From positions 1,674,001 through 1,738,000 of the forward strand of contig NC_037091.1 of the NCBI RefSeq assembly GCF_002994745.2: a stretch of 64,000 nt of DNA, written 5' to 3'. This DNA is from Rosa chinensis. Lineage: Eukaryota; Streptophyta; Magnoliopsida; Rosales; Rosaceae. Below, one piece after another: positions 22,334 to 32,971 of this stretch. A program made the translations under genes and the position numbers. Numbering within the stretch: the stretch's first letter is position 1; every line of letters begins with the position of its first letter. The notes beneath the pieces were generated by a model, which did not search any database, was not told the origin of the DNA, and saw only the letters and a list, made by a program, of their open reading frames with translations.

Positions 22334-22789
22334 AAAATTTGAATATTTACCCATCTCATGTGTTTCTACCATGTTGACCAAACTTTTTTGGGTTTCAATT
22401 CTGTTAACGGGCGTTAGTATAGATGTTAGTGCCATCTGGATGGTTGGATGAGTTGAATGGCTCAGATTACATATGAGTTATTATTTAAAGAAGAATAATG
22501 CCACATGTGCATCAGTGTAAAAACACTGACGCTGCATAGAATCCGCTTCCAGGGAGTTCTTAATACATATCTTTAATTTACGAGAAATATTTCACCGAAT
22601 TTCGGGTTTGACAAATCGCCTAACATCATGTGCTTTTGGGAATGCCAACCTAGCACAAAAGAATATAGCTAGGTTATTAGTTTACGGGTGGTGAAAATGA
22701 GGGTTCCATAATGATTTTGAAATCAACTGTTAGATAACTTATATGTAAAATAATTAAATATGTTTTTACTAAAATTAGAGTCATTCAAC

Positions 22790-22914
22790 CAACCTTTGAT
22801 TTAAAAGTCCTCATTATAGAGACTCTCCCATTAATTTATATCACAGTACTGTTGCACGCAAGTGATTATTGCAGGTTCGGTTCCAAATTACCCCGATTGA
22901 CAAAAAAAAAAAAA
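22790..22914 (+). mobile_element. Possible second SINE-like sequence
   Basis: GCAGGTTCGGTTCC (about 22,872) resembles an RNA polymerase III B-box and is followed by CCCCGATTGAC and a 12-base poly(A). No convincing A-box was found. Confidence 0.3.
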
Positions 22915-24042
22915 TATTATAAATAGGATGTGTTAATGAGTTTAGTAGTGGAATGAACATTTGAGGCATGGACGACAGACTAGGGGTGGGCTCGCGAAAC
23001 CGAAAACCGAAAAAAATCACACCGATACCGAACCGCAGCCGAAAAAAACCTCACCGAACTGGAAAAAACCGCACCGCACCGAATCTGTTCGGTTCGGTTT
23101 TCGGTTTCGGCCCTGCAGAAACCGAACCGAACCGCAAATCGCACCGCAAAACCGCACCGCAAAAACCGCACCGTAAACCTCAAAACGACGTCGTTTTACT
23201 TCATTTTGACTTTTAAGTCCAAAACCCTAAAGGGGTTCCACAACTTCAGCCTCTCGCCTCTCTTTCTTCTCTCGACTTATCATTTCAGACTTTCAATTTC
23301 TCTCTTTCTTCTCTGGCCTCTCGCTCTCTCTTTCTTCTCTTTGTCCATCTTCTCAGTTTTCTCTTCGTCATCGAGAATTCGAGATCGTCAAGGAGATTTC
23401 CAAGGGCTGGAAGGGTTGTCAATCCTTTCAGTTTTCTCTTCGTCTCTAGTCTTCGCCGCCGCTCCGGTCATCTAGACCCTCAAGGAGCCAGATCGAGACC
23501 GCAACGTCTAGAACATCAAGCACAGCGGCAAGCCAGCAATGAGGACCTGCGTAGGACCGCCGCTTTACCCGCACCTTTATTCTTCTTCATACTCTGCAGA
23601 TCCAGAGCGTTTCTCTTAAGTACTATCTCCAACTTTCTCTATATCTGTATACATCTATAGATCTTTTTACCTCTGTTTGATTCTAATTGATATTAATAGT
23701 TTTATAGTTCATAAAAATGAGATGAAGGTGATTGCTGCAGATCCAGCCTTATTGCTGAAGCTATCAAGCAGCCCCGGTACGTTTTTCTTTATATGATTCA
23801 TTTGCTTATTGTGTGGTTGAACATATGCCCAAAGTTTATGGCTTTATAATCGATTACTGCTATTGATCTGTAAATTCATACTCTGTATTTCTACTTTACC
23901 ATGTGGGTTTCGAATTTTGAATCTTAACAATAGTGTTTTCTATTCTGTAATTTTGGGTCTCTGCTTTTGATGAATATTTGGTTCAATTTTCTTCTGGGTT
24001 TGTTTTGATTTTGTGCTGGTATGAACTTAATGGCAGGGAATT

Positions 24043-24258
24043 GATGAGCTTAAAGATGTGTTCAAGGAATCTGGGGTTGTAAGGGTGCAGTCAAGAAAGA
24101 AAGCAGAGATGTTTTTAGTACGAACAGATGGGTTCTCTTGTACCCGAGAAAAAGTGGGAATCCTCCCTGGCCTTCACTCATCCAAGTACTCAACAACAAA
24201 TGCTTATGTCGAAATCTACACCGAAGACAGTATTAGTGTAAGCCTGGGCATGAACTAA
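24043..24258 (+). pseudogene. Captured exon of unknown gene inside hAT element
   Basis: Follows an acceptor-like GGCAG. The frame reads GIDELKDVFKESGVVRVQSR and continues through FLVRTDGFSCTREKV to YVEIYTEDSI. The protein-like composition and the acceptor suggest it came from a real gene, but I do not recognise the family. It is followed by a GTAAGC donor-like site near 24,238. Confidence 0.45.
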
Positions 24259-25027
24259 TGGAAAAAGCTAAAGAGGTACCATATCACAATCAAGTATTTA
24301 TTTGAAAATTATATTGTTAACATTTTCTTACCAATGATATGATCTGAAAGTAGAATATGTATTAATTCCTTGGTGTGCCTGTGCCATGTTTACATTAATT
24401 CAATAGCATTACTATGCAGAAAAACGTGTATATATTCATTTGTATCTATATTGGTGAATATATTACTAGAATTTGTCGGTTCATTTTTAAATCTATGGTT
24501 ATTCACCCTATTAGTTGTTTACACACCCCGACCTTATTAAAAATTCACATTTGTTGTCTTCAGTGATCTGCATGAGTGGGTTTATTTTGTGGCATGTATG
24601 GGAGGGGATGGGGTAATACACGGAAGAGAGATAACGTAACAAAACAATGGCACTCAGAATGTGGTTTGATGACTATAGGTAGGACTTAAGACATGTCATT
24701 CATGGAAATAACACAAGTGATGGTGTGTGATGCAGCAAAAGGTGTACGTTCAAGGAGGGAAGAAGGAGGAGGTGCATTTATTTATGTTAAATTATGGATT
24801 ATGCTTTAGTGTACTGAAGCTTAAGCAAAACACATCTCTGTTAATTTGGGGTTTTTCTTCTGTAAATATGTTCTGCTTTTGCAGGTGAAAAATGATGCAA
24901 GCACTGATGGTTTTGTTTTTGTTACTAGTAAGTTGTTTAGTATTCAATCAGTTTGCTTAACTTATCTAAATTCTAACCTCAACTCATTATCCACTCAAGT
25001 TCAGTCTGATGTAATCTTGCAATGCAG

Positions 25028-25150
25028 GTCTTGCTAACTCTATTGATAGAGTATGGTTCAGCAGCAATGGGACAGAACCCAACTGAGGCTGAGCTCTAAG
25101 ATATGACCAATGAAATGGACTGTTACTGGACTTTTAACTTCCGAGCATTC
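25028..25150 (+). pseudogene. Calmodulin EF-hand fragment inside hAT element
   Basis: The translation GQNPTEAEL-stop-DMTNEMD (25,068-25,120) matches the strongly conserved stretch of plant calmodulin between its second and third EF-hands. A Gln codon has become TAA, and the following calcium-loop residues are lost. It lies after an acceptor-like TGCAG. Non-functional. Confidence 0.72.
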
Positions 25151-25368
25151 TATTTGATTAATTGTAATTTATATATGTTGGTCATTGTAAATAATCATTT
25201 TTGCTAGGTTTTTGGATCTAGGTTTTGCTGGCTGTTATTGGTTTGTGTTGAATTACTACTACTTATAAGTTATGTCTTAACAGTCTGCAATCGTTATGTC
25301 AAAAAAGACTAAAGAAGATTCCACAGAGTAGGTTTTTGGTACAAAGAGGTAGAAGAAGAAATGATCTG

Positions 25369-25412
<44 letters not shown>

Positions 25413-25552
25413 GAACTAGGCCGAACCGAACCGAACCGTTTGGTCGGTTCGGTTTTCGGTTTCAAATTCTCAAAAACGTATTAATTCGGTTCAGTTCTCG
25501 GTTTTGGCCCAAAACCGAACCGTTTGGAACCGAACCCACCCCTACGACAGAC

Positions 25553-25821
25553 GATAATTAATTGGATTTAATTTCCGTTGTAATTTTTTTTTTTACGTCT
25601 ACGTAATTAATTAGAACAACAAATAGGTCCTGGCCGGAAAAAACCAAGAGGGTGTACCAAACTTGGTGTAGACCTGAGCCTTACTACTCAATTTGTATCC
25701 CATTTTGGTCCTTGTTGATATTTATCACCAGCAATTGTTGGGGTTGATCTTAATAGGATCTAGTTTGGGGTAATAAAACCAGCTGCATTCAGGTTAACGC
25801 TCTGAAAGTCTGAATCACAGC
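25553..25821. other. Short intergenic stretch
   Basis: No gene or repeat recognised between the hAT element and block B2. Confidence 0.4.
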
Positions 25822-27842
25822 GGATAAGAGCTTTACTAATGGAGTGTTGGCTACAACCTTGTTCACCAAGCTAATGGAATTTTTTCCACGTTGCTAAAGA
25901 AAAACCCAGCACATTCATATTGAAATCTACAGATAAAGGACGTAACAAAACCCAGCACATTCATATTGAAAACTCAGGATCTTGAAAACCACACGAATTC
26001 AAAAAACCAAAAAAGGTGGAAAGGAGCACAATTCAATAGGAAGAAGAAGTTGAAGAGAGAAAAGAAAAACATACGCAATGGGAAAAATTAGGGCAGAAAT
26101 AAATGAGCGAGACATGACCAAAGATATCCATATATATGTTATCTTCATTAATTATTAAGTTTAAAAGAGAAGCAAATAGCAGAACGACAATGAAAAGTTA
26201 GAGGTTCTTATCAACGCGACGCTTTTAGAGAAGAGGCTAAACACTATCCCATTTCACTATAGGGTTTTTGTCAATTTACCCCATTTTTAGAGATTTTTTT
26301 CCCACTTACCCCATTAAGTTTTTTTAATTATCTCACTCAAAACACTCTAAGGAGGTTTTCCCTAATACCCCATTAAGATTTTTTTTTGTTTTTTATTTTT
26401 TTTAATACCATTTTACATTCACCCCTTTGTTACTTAGAGAGAGAGAGAGAGAGTGGAAGAGAGAGAAACCATAGGAGACTTCGCCGGAGCCCCATCACCG
26501 GCCGCCGGAATCAGGCCAACTTTAGCCGGATTCCAGTCACCGGCCGCCGCTCACCGGGATTTGTTGAAAATCTCACCGAAAAGGTTTTTTTTGCCTCCAA
26601 TAGACATCTATTGCCCTTTAATAAAGGGGCAATAGACCTCTATTGCCCCCCAATAGACGTTTATTGCCCCCAATAGACATCTATTGGCCCTTAATAGAGG
26701 AGCAATAGACCTCTACTGCCCCCCAATAGACGACTATCAGCCATGTATTGCCCCCTAATAGACGTCTATTGCTCCCAACAAAACTTTCAGTCGCCGAAAT
26801 GGGAACCAATCTCTTTAAATTTAAACAAATAAACTTTGATTAAATAAAAAAAACCGAGGAGACTACATAAATTTAAAACGTCTATTGCCCCCCAATAGCC
26901 GTCTAGTGCCCTCATACAGGGGCGGAGCTATGTTTAGGTCCCGCGGGGTCCGGACCCCCCTTAAGTTTTTGACAGAAACTCTCAATACCAAGCATTGTAG
27001 TGATAAAGCTTTAAAAAATTGTTTTATCCAATACATGGACCTCCCCCCCCCCGGCATCCCTTTCCCTTCCTCCCCCAAACCCAATCCCACACTACCAAGT
27101 GCCACGTGCCACTTGCTAGGTAAGAAAGCAAACAATAACAGAAAGATAGATAGATCATAAATGTCTCCCTGATTACTATTCTATATATAATATTTATTGA
27201 ATTGAAATTGGTTAACTAAAAATAATTAACAATTGGTTAGATTAATAAAACGAAATATATAATATGCAATAGATGTTAGGGTTTTTAATGGTTTTGAATG
27301 AGAAGTTTTCTGTCAATTTTGTGCCTCTACTTTTTATTTCGAGTCTGCGACTACAATGGTGTGGAACTAAATTTTCAGAAATTCATTCTCGATTAAACAG
27401 ATATGGTTTTATAAGATTTTGTAGATTTAGCCCTCTAAAGTATTCAATACTTTGTTTATGAGTATCGTGATGAAAAATAATCTACAAAAATGCTACATTT
27501 AACGTATGGTTAACTAAAATAAATAATTAAAATTATAAATCTAGTCCAGACTCGGACCCCCCCAAAGTAAAATTCCTAGTTCCGCCACTGCCCGCATAAA
27601 ACAATTTTTTTTCCTTCTTTTTTCTTTCCTTCTGGACTTTCTGCCCCCATTTTACAAAAAAAATAAAATAATAATAATAATAAAAAATAAAAACTGCCTG
27701 CGTTCGACCGGCTTCTACTCCACCTCCAGCAACGTCGAACCAGCCGGTTCATACTGAACCGCTTCTCCTTTTCTTGGTATAATCTGATGTACCAAGTTCC
27801 GGTATGAATCCTAATTGCTAAACCTAATTCATACAATATTAC
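25822..27842. repeat. Repeat block B, copy 2
   Basis: Near-identical to 11,936-13,951, including the nested small hAT element. Its right edge cuts directly into the remains of the PPR gene. Confidence 0.85.
26917..27590 (+). mobile_element. Small hAT element in block B2
   Basis: Same element as at 13,036. Its target duplication is CCCTCATA on the left and CCCGCATA on the right, so one base has changed since insertion, whereas the B1 copy is unchanged. The copy sits at the same place in both blocks and was therefore copied with block B. Confidence 0.85.
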
Positions 27843-28386
27843 TAACCAAGAATGCACACCACAACTGCTATATCAACTGCTTTCTTCTCATTTTTCACAT
27901 TTCATTCTCTTAAACAATTTTTCCATCACTTCCATAGCACCCCCAATATCCTGCTTCCGATGAACGCCACAAACCAACACACTATAAGCGATTGAATTAG
28001 GTGCTACACCCCTCTCACACATTTCATCAAACACCTTCTGTGCATTACCCAATTCGCCAATTTCGTAATAACCATTCATCAAACAACATTCTTGTAAGAC
28101 CTCGGAAATTTGTTATTAATTTCTAACTTTTTCCTGGGATTAATAAGGTGTTCGTTTGTACGATTTCGTGGTTCGAGGGTGGAGTGGAATTATTTTCGGA
28201 CGAATAATTATTTGAAATGCACGTTTAGGGGGGTTACGAAGTTTGACTTTTTATACATTTAGATTTTGTGAGAACTTCCTTCACAAAAGTTGTAGAGCGC
28301 GTCGATACGAGTTCGTGGACATGTGGAATTCGAGAATCGGAGTTCGTATGAGAAAGTTATGAGCGATTGAAATTTGGGGAAAATTC

Positions 28387-28394
28387 TATAAATA
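28387..28394 (+). promoter_or_regulatory. TATA box of solo LTR
   Basis: TATAAATA at 294 bases from the LTR start, with a CT-rich initiator-like stretch (TTTCTCTCCGTTCTCTCTCC) 75-95 bases downstream. The LTR at 35,635 has the same word at nearly the same offset. Confidence 0.65.
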
Positions 28395-29962
28395 TAAGAA
28401 AATTCTGGATTTTTTCAAAAATCCCAAAAGTTCCAAAAATCTCATTTTCCTCCCCAGATTTCTCTCCGTTCTCTCTCCTCAGACCCGACGGGTCGCGCTC
28501 GACCTGACCCGGCTGGAAACCAGCCTTCCCGGCGGCCGACGACCGAGGACCCGGCCCAGATCGACTCGCCCAGCCCTTCTCCGTTGACCACTGGTGTCAG
28601 TTGCACCGGTGGAGCAACCCAGAAGGAGATCGGAGACATGAACAGTGACAGCGGGCAGACCCGGTTGGATTTCCCAGTTTCCGGCGACTCCTTGGCCGAT
28701 CCTTCCCTGTTTTGGAATCTCCTCTTCCTCCTGATCATCCCCATATAGGCCTTGCATCACGATTTGGAGTGTAGAGCGCTAGATCAAGGTTTGACTTTTT
28801 CGATGGTCCTGATTCGATCTAGGATCTGATCAGACACACGAGAGTGACCCAACTTCCAAGCTTGATCTAGGACGATCTAGACCGAATCTCACTTTACTCC
28901 AGGTATGAAAGTGGCTCATCTCTTCATTTTGAACATGTTTGTAGTTGGTGACTTTGGCATCGGAGGTGGTTGATCCGGCGTTGACCGCCGTGGTTGACCA
29001 CAATCTGAACCACCGCTTGTGGCGGCGCATGGTGGCGCGTCTGGCCTTATTTTTGTGTTTTGTTTTCAGTTTATCCATCTACACATCGATACGGTCGTTT
29101 TGATATATTATAAGGTTAATTTGGAGAAAGTTGATGCATGTTAGGGTTTTAGGGTTTTCGATTCGTTTCGGTTTTCGATCTGTGAGGATCCGGCCCATTC
29201 GATCGACTTGTAGTTTTGATTTGTTGATCGTAGAGCTGTTCCGTTGACTTTTTGTGGTCACGGATGAGGATCCGACCGTGGGATCGTTGTTTAAGTGTGT
29301 TTTATGAATCGGTTGCTAAGTTAAGGTCGTATTTGTTTAGGTGATTGATGGTTTGAGTTGGCGGACGATTGTGAATCGTATCTTGGTTGTTAGAGAAGAC
29401 GCAGCAGGATTTGGAGGTGAGTAAATCTCACGTGGTTCATTTACGAACGGATTTATTTATTACTCGGAATTACTTGTTTAATTGTTAAATCATTTTCGAA
29501 ACAAATTATTTGTTTTAAAATATATGAACTTGATCGACAACGGTTCATGGGTAAGTCAAAACAATGTTTTGATATAAAATGATTTTCGAGTAGTTAATTT
29601 ATAAAACTATAGTTGGTATTAGTGGTCATTCCTGCGTGAATGACTACGTATATATATATTTACGTGGAATATATATATTGGATGGTGTGACGTTGGTGAA
29701 GTAATGATTGAGAGTTGATTTGGATTATTATTTTGTTCATTTACTCTTTTCGGGAATGCAATATATCATGTGATTGATTGATGTGATTGTGTTAAAGAGT
29801 ATCCTGTGTTGAGTGTGATGTGTTGAGTTGTGTGGGACTTTATAAATATTTTCGGATCTACGGATCTGGTGTCACAGTGGTGATTGAGGCAAGTATATCG
29901 GGAACCACACCTTTGGCCGGGTTAGTGATTACGATCAGTTAGAGCTCTAGTCTGTCTGCCTT

Positions 29963-30056
29963 GTACTGCATGGGAGTGACTCGTTGGGTTACTTGAGGCC
30001 CATGAGTACGTACTGCATGGGAGTGACGCGTTGGGTCACTTGAGGCCCATGAGTAC
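29963..30056 (+). repeat. Two tandem 47-bp hairpin units in solo LTR
   Basis: Units at 29,963-30,009 and 30,010-30,056. Each has GTACTGCATGGG paired with CCCATGAGTAC, and inside it AGTGAC paired with GTYACT around a GCGTTGG-like loop. The two units differ by paired and unpaired substitutions. Confidence 0.8.
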
Positions 30057-30155
30057 ACGTGTTTTTAAAAGAGAGTTCGGGTGGGTTCTTTCTTTTACTG
30101 TCCAAGAGGGACTTGATTTCATATTATGGGTGAGTTGTGTTAATATGATTTATTT

Positions 30156-30213
30156 GGAGTTGATGGGTGATCATCGGCTTTAGTGTTGATGGGTGATCAT
30201 CGACTCTAGTGTG
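30156..30213 (+). repeat. Two copies of a GATGGGTGATCATCG unit
   Basis: The 26-bp unit contains GATGGGTGATCATC, itself a short palindrome (GATNNNTGATCATC). Confidence 0.6.
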
Positions 30214-30264
30214 AGTTGTTTGACTTCTTCATTTATTTTCCTTTTCCTTCTAATTGTTGAATTT

Positions 30265-30547
30265 TATGTAATCTCCTGAACTAAGTTGTATGCAGGGATT
30301 ACTGTCTTTTGAATTGTTTGTTTTAATGTAATCTCCTGAACTAAGTTATATGCAGGGATTACTGCTTTTGTATTGTTTGCTTTAATGTAATCTCCTGAAC
30401 TAAGTTATATGCAGGGATTACTGCTTTTTGAATTGTTTGTTTTTATGTAAATTCCTGAACTAAACTCTATGCAGGGATTTATATGATTTCTATTGTTTGT
30501 TTTTAATGTGATATCCTGAACTAAGTTTCAATGCAGGGATTACTAAT
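30265..30547 (+). repeat. Five tandem ~58-bp repeats in solo LTR
   Basis: Unit: TTTAATGTAATCTCCTGAAC, then TAAGTTATATGCAGGGATTACTG and a T-rich link. Five copies, the last two diverged. TAATCTC or TAAATTCC can pair with GGGATTA, so each unit can form a stem of TAATCYC with GGGATTA around the CTGAACTAAGTTATATGCA loop. Confidence 0.85.
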
Positions 30548-31632
30548 TTTACTTAATTCAATTGTAAGTGCGGTTGTGGTTTGAGACTTGTAGTGAGTTG
30601 TGAGGTTATCGTTTTGACAAATGCTTTATGTTGAGGGGAAGTGAGTGTGATTTTTCGTTGAGATGATATGATATGATATGAACTTGATGTTTGGTTGTGT
30701 TTTGTGGAATTAAATATTTTTGCTTTAATTCATCTCACGAATTGAGAAATTATAAGCATGAGTGACGTGAGTCACTTTATTTGAGTTTACTCATACGGGC
30801 TTAAAAAGCTTACCGGGTTTGTTTTGTTCAATCCCGGTGCGCTATTCTATGGTGTAGGGTTTATTGTGCAGGTTAGAATATCGAGTGATCCTCGTCGAAG
30901 TTGAAGGGTACGTTCGGTAGTGTGGACGTTGAAGGGTACTCTTAGTTTTAAGTCTTCCGCTGTGTAGTGAGTTGTGGTGAGAGAGTTTACTTATTGAATT
31001 ATCATTCAGTTTAATTTGTAAACTCTCGGAATGTAATATGTGACTCTAAAGAACGAGTCGGTATTGACATTGTTAGCACAGTTTGTTTAGTTGCTTGATT
31101 TAATTGAAAATTTTCTCTATGTGTTTTCCTGTTATTGTTATGTTTTCGCGTTTCGGATTTGAATTTATTTATTCAAAATTCGGGGCGTGACAATTCTATC
31201 AGCCTCACTAGGCCGCAGGGCGAGCAGAGCTCATCCATCAAACGGTTGTAATTAACCAAAGAGGCAACAAAATCATGCTTCAGTGCACTCAAAACGCGAA
31301 GAACACCCAACGTGCTGTGTGGGGTTTGAGAATCGAGTAGCCTAGCGATGATGACGTTGCAGGTGCGCTGGTCAGGGACGTAATCTGAGTCAGTGGAGTG
31401 GGCAAAGCGGTGGTGGGCATCTTCGAGGCAGTTGGAGTGGCAGAGAGCGTGAAGGTAAGTGTATCTCAACAGGTCGGTGTCGCCGAAGCCTTGGAGGTCC
31501 GGTGTGACGGTCGATAGCCGAGCGAGGCCGCAGTCTAGTTTTGGTGCCTCCATGAGTACCAGATCTCAGGTGACAATGATGAATAGGACCGCCGGTGACA
31601 ACGATGAAGGGTGACGAGGGGAGAGAGAGAAA

Positions 31633-31633
31633 G

Positions 31634-31714
<81 letters not shown>
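31633..31714. repeat. (GA)n microsatellite upstream of PPR gene
   Basis: About 80 bases of GA on the plus strand, which is CT in the sense of the PPR gene, starting about 80 bases before its ATG. Confidence 0.9.
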
Positions 31715-31716
<2 letters not shown>

Positions 31717-32746
31717 TGCAGAGAGAGGAGAGTGTGTGGCATGGCAGTAATTTATTACTTAGACTGAGGGCAAATTTGTCTTTTTATTTTAAATTGGGTA
31801 AGTGGGATTAAAAATCTTTTGTTGGGGTAAGTGGGATAATTTTTGTTCATTTTGGTGCTTTTGATCAAGGACCCTTAACTATATAGTTCCATATGCTAAA
31901 AACACACAGGATAAAATCCTCACAGAAGGCACTCTTTGTCCATCTAAATACTGCTTTACAAGCGGGCACCCTCATTAATCAAGTATATCGTCTTCATCGT
32001 CAGCATCAGACGATTAATTGATAATAGAAGTTTCTTTATATAGAAGATTATAAGTATGAAACCTTAGATTAAAGGAAACCTAATATAAGTATGAATCTTT
32101 AGATTACAAGGAAACCTAATCAAACATTGATTAGGATATCTAGTTGATTAGGATATCTAGAAAATTCTACCCTATTACAACTGAAATAAGTGTCGGAGTT
32201 TGAACCAGACACATATAATTCGTGTATCCGTCAGCAATATTTCATTTACTTTAAAAATAGACCTCCAAAATACAATCTCAATATTACCCTTCTATCACAA
32301 GGAAAAATAATGATCGTCCCACTTAGGGATTATAGGTGATGGCTCTGAAATTCATTTCTTATTTTATAATAGTTTATCCTTTTTCTCTTATCAACTTTCT
32401 AAATGATGATCGGAAAAGAATGATAGATGCAAATGAGCAAGAGTTCGTTCAAGAGACACGGACACACTGTTATTAATTCATGCCCATAATTGATTTCTGA
32501 TACAAATCTTAAAGAGCTGGAGTTCTATTCCCTCTCAGAGAAAAAAATTTTTTTTTTCTCTTAATTCTGTAGGAAGTGTAGGTGGTGGTTGTGGTGATGG
32601 TGGTGGGGTCCGCCACAGTGGAAAAGTCTTTTTTATAATTCTTTGGTATACAACACTCGTGAGAGAAGACGAATTTGGATCCGTTAGATTGTGTAAGATT
32701 TTTTTATTTTTTTCTTTTCGCTGTTTATATCTATATACTATTATTA
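31715..32746. other. Intergenic, no gene seen
   Basis: AT-rich DNA with no credible open frame. It contains a short tandem duplication, TATAAGTATGAAACCTTAGATTA-like, at 32,049-32,115. Confidence 0.5.
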
Positions 32747-32971
32747 TCTATACTATTATTAAGAGAAGAGAGCTTGCTCTCTAAAACTGAATTTTGTTAC
32801 CAATTTAACCTTTATATATTAAAAAACTATGAAATATAATTAATCAATAAGGATAATATGATAAATTGTAAAATAGAAAAAAAAATTAAAAGCAGAAAAT
32901 GTAGTAGTTGTACAGGAAGTTTTTCCACTACCTTTAACTTCTCTCCACACACTGTGTGTGGGCCCTACTAG
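32747..32971 (+). mobile_element. Mini-Helitron, 225 bp
   Basis: Begins TCTATACTATTATTAAGAG right after an A and ends CTAG right before a T, the A-T insertion context of Helitrons. A perfect 7-bp hairpin, CCACACACTGTGTGTGG (32,945-32,961), stands 6 bases before CTAG. No Rep/helicase is present. All three hallmarks agree. Confidence 0.82.

Larger units (their letters stand above)
22981..25544 (+). mobile_element. hAT element (2.56 kb) carrying captured gene fragments
   Basis: Ends TAGGGGTGGGCTCG and CGAACCCACCCCTA are inverted repeats, with the perfect 8-bp target duplication CGACAGAC (22,973-22,980 and 25,545-25,552). Both subterminal regions are dense in CGGTTCGGTT/AACCGAACCG words. The centre holds spliced-gene-like sequence instead of a transposase: a CT-rich leader (23,200-23,480), an exon-like open frame after TTGGCAG (24,038-24,258), and a calmodulin-like fragment (25,028-25,150). 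A 35-base poly(A) at 25,375-25,411 precedes the right end. This is transduplication, as known for plant hAT, MULE and CACTA elements. Confidence 0.9.
28093..31192 (+). mobile_element. Solo LTR, 3.1 kb, in PPR gene (Del/Tekay-like ends)
   Basis: Begins TGTAAGACCTCGG and ends GGGGCGTGACA, with target duplication ATTCT at 28,088-28,092 and 31,193-31,197. There are no gag-pol frames. TATAAATA lies at 28,387, about 295 bases from the left end, followed by a CT-rich and then GC-rich leader (28,450-28,760). Further on are tandem repeats and hairpins. Long LTRs (about 2.5-4.5 kb) with a GGGGCGTGACA end are typical of Del/Tekay chromoviruses; this assignment is inferred. It is structurally parallel to the LTR at 35,635. 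Confidence 0.85.
27888..31553 (-). pseudogene. Pentatricopeptide repeat (PPR) gene interrupted by a solo LTR
   Basis: PPR proteins bind organelle RNA through tandem 35-residue helical pairs. The 5' part (31,553-31,193) begins MEAPKLDCGLARL and holds degenerate PPR helices. The 3' part (28,092-27,888) holds a clear motif, GELGNAQKVFDEMCERGVAP followed by NSIAYSVLVCGVHRKQDIGG. Removing the 3.1-kb insert and one copy of its ATTCT duplication restores a continuous frame across the junction, so the gene was open when the LTR arrived. The downstream end is lost: a stop at 27,888 is followed within 50 bases by block B2. About 180 codons remain, far below the usual 400-900. A (CT)n run lies about 80 bases upstream of the ATG in gene orientation, as in plant core promoters. 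Confidence 0.85.

Noticed and set aside
22961..23216. Overlapping frames rich in Arg, Thr, Pro, Lys
   Set aside because: Result of AACCGAACCG-type subterminal repeats of the hAT element.
28442..28760. Minus-strand frames of 93-100 codons
   Set aside because: They fall in the GC-rich leader of the solo LTR, opposite to its transcription; no motifs.
31611..31811. Open frame coding for Arg-Glu repeats
   Set aside because: (GA)n microsatellite.
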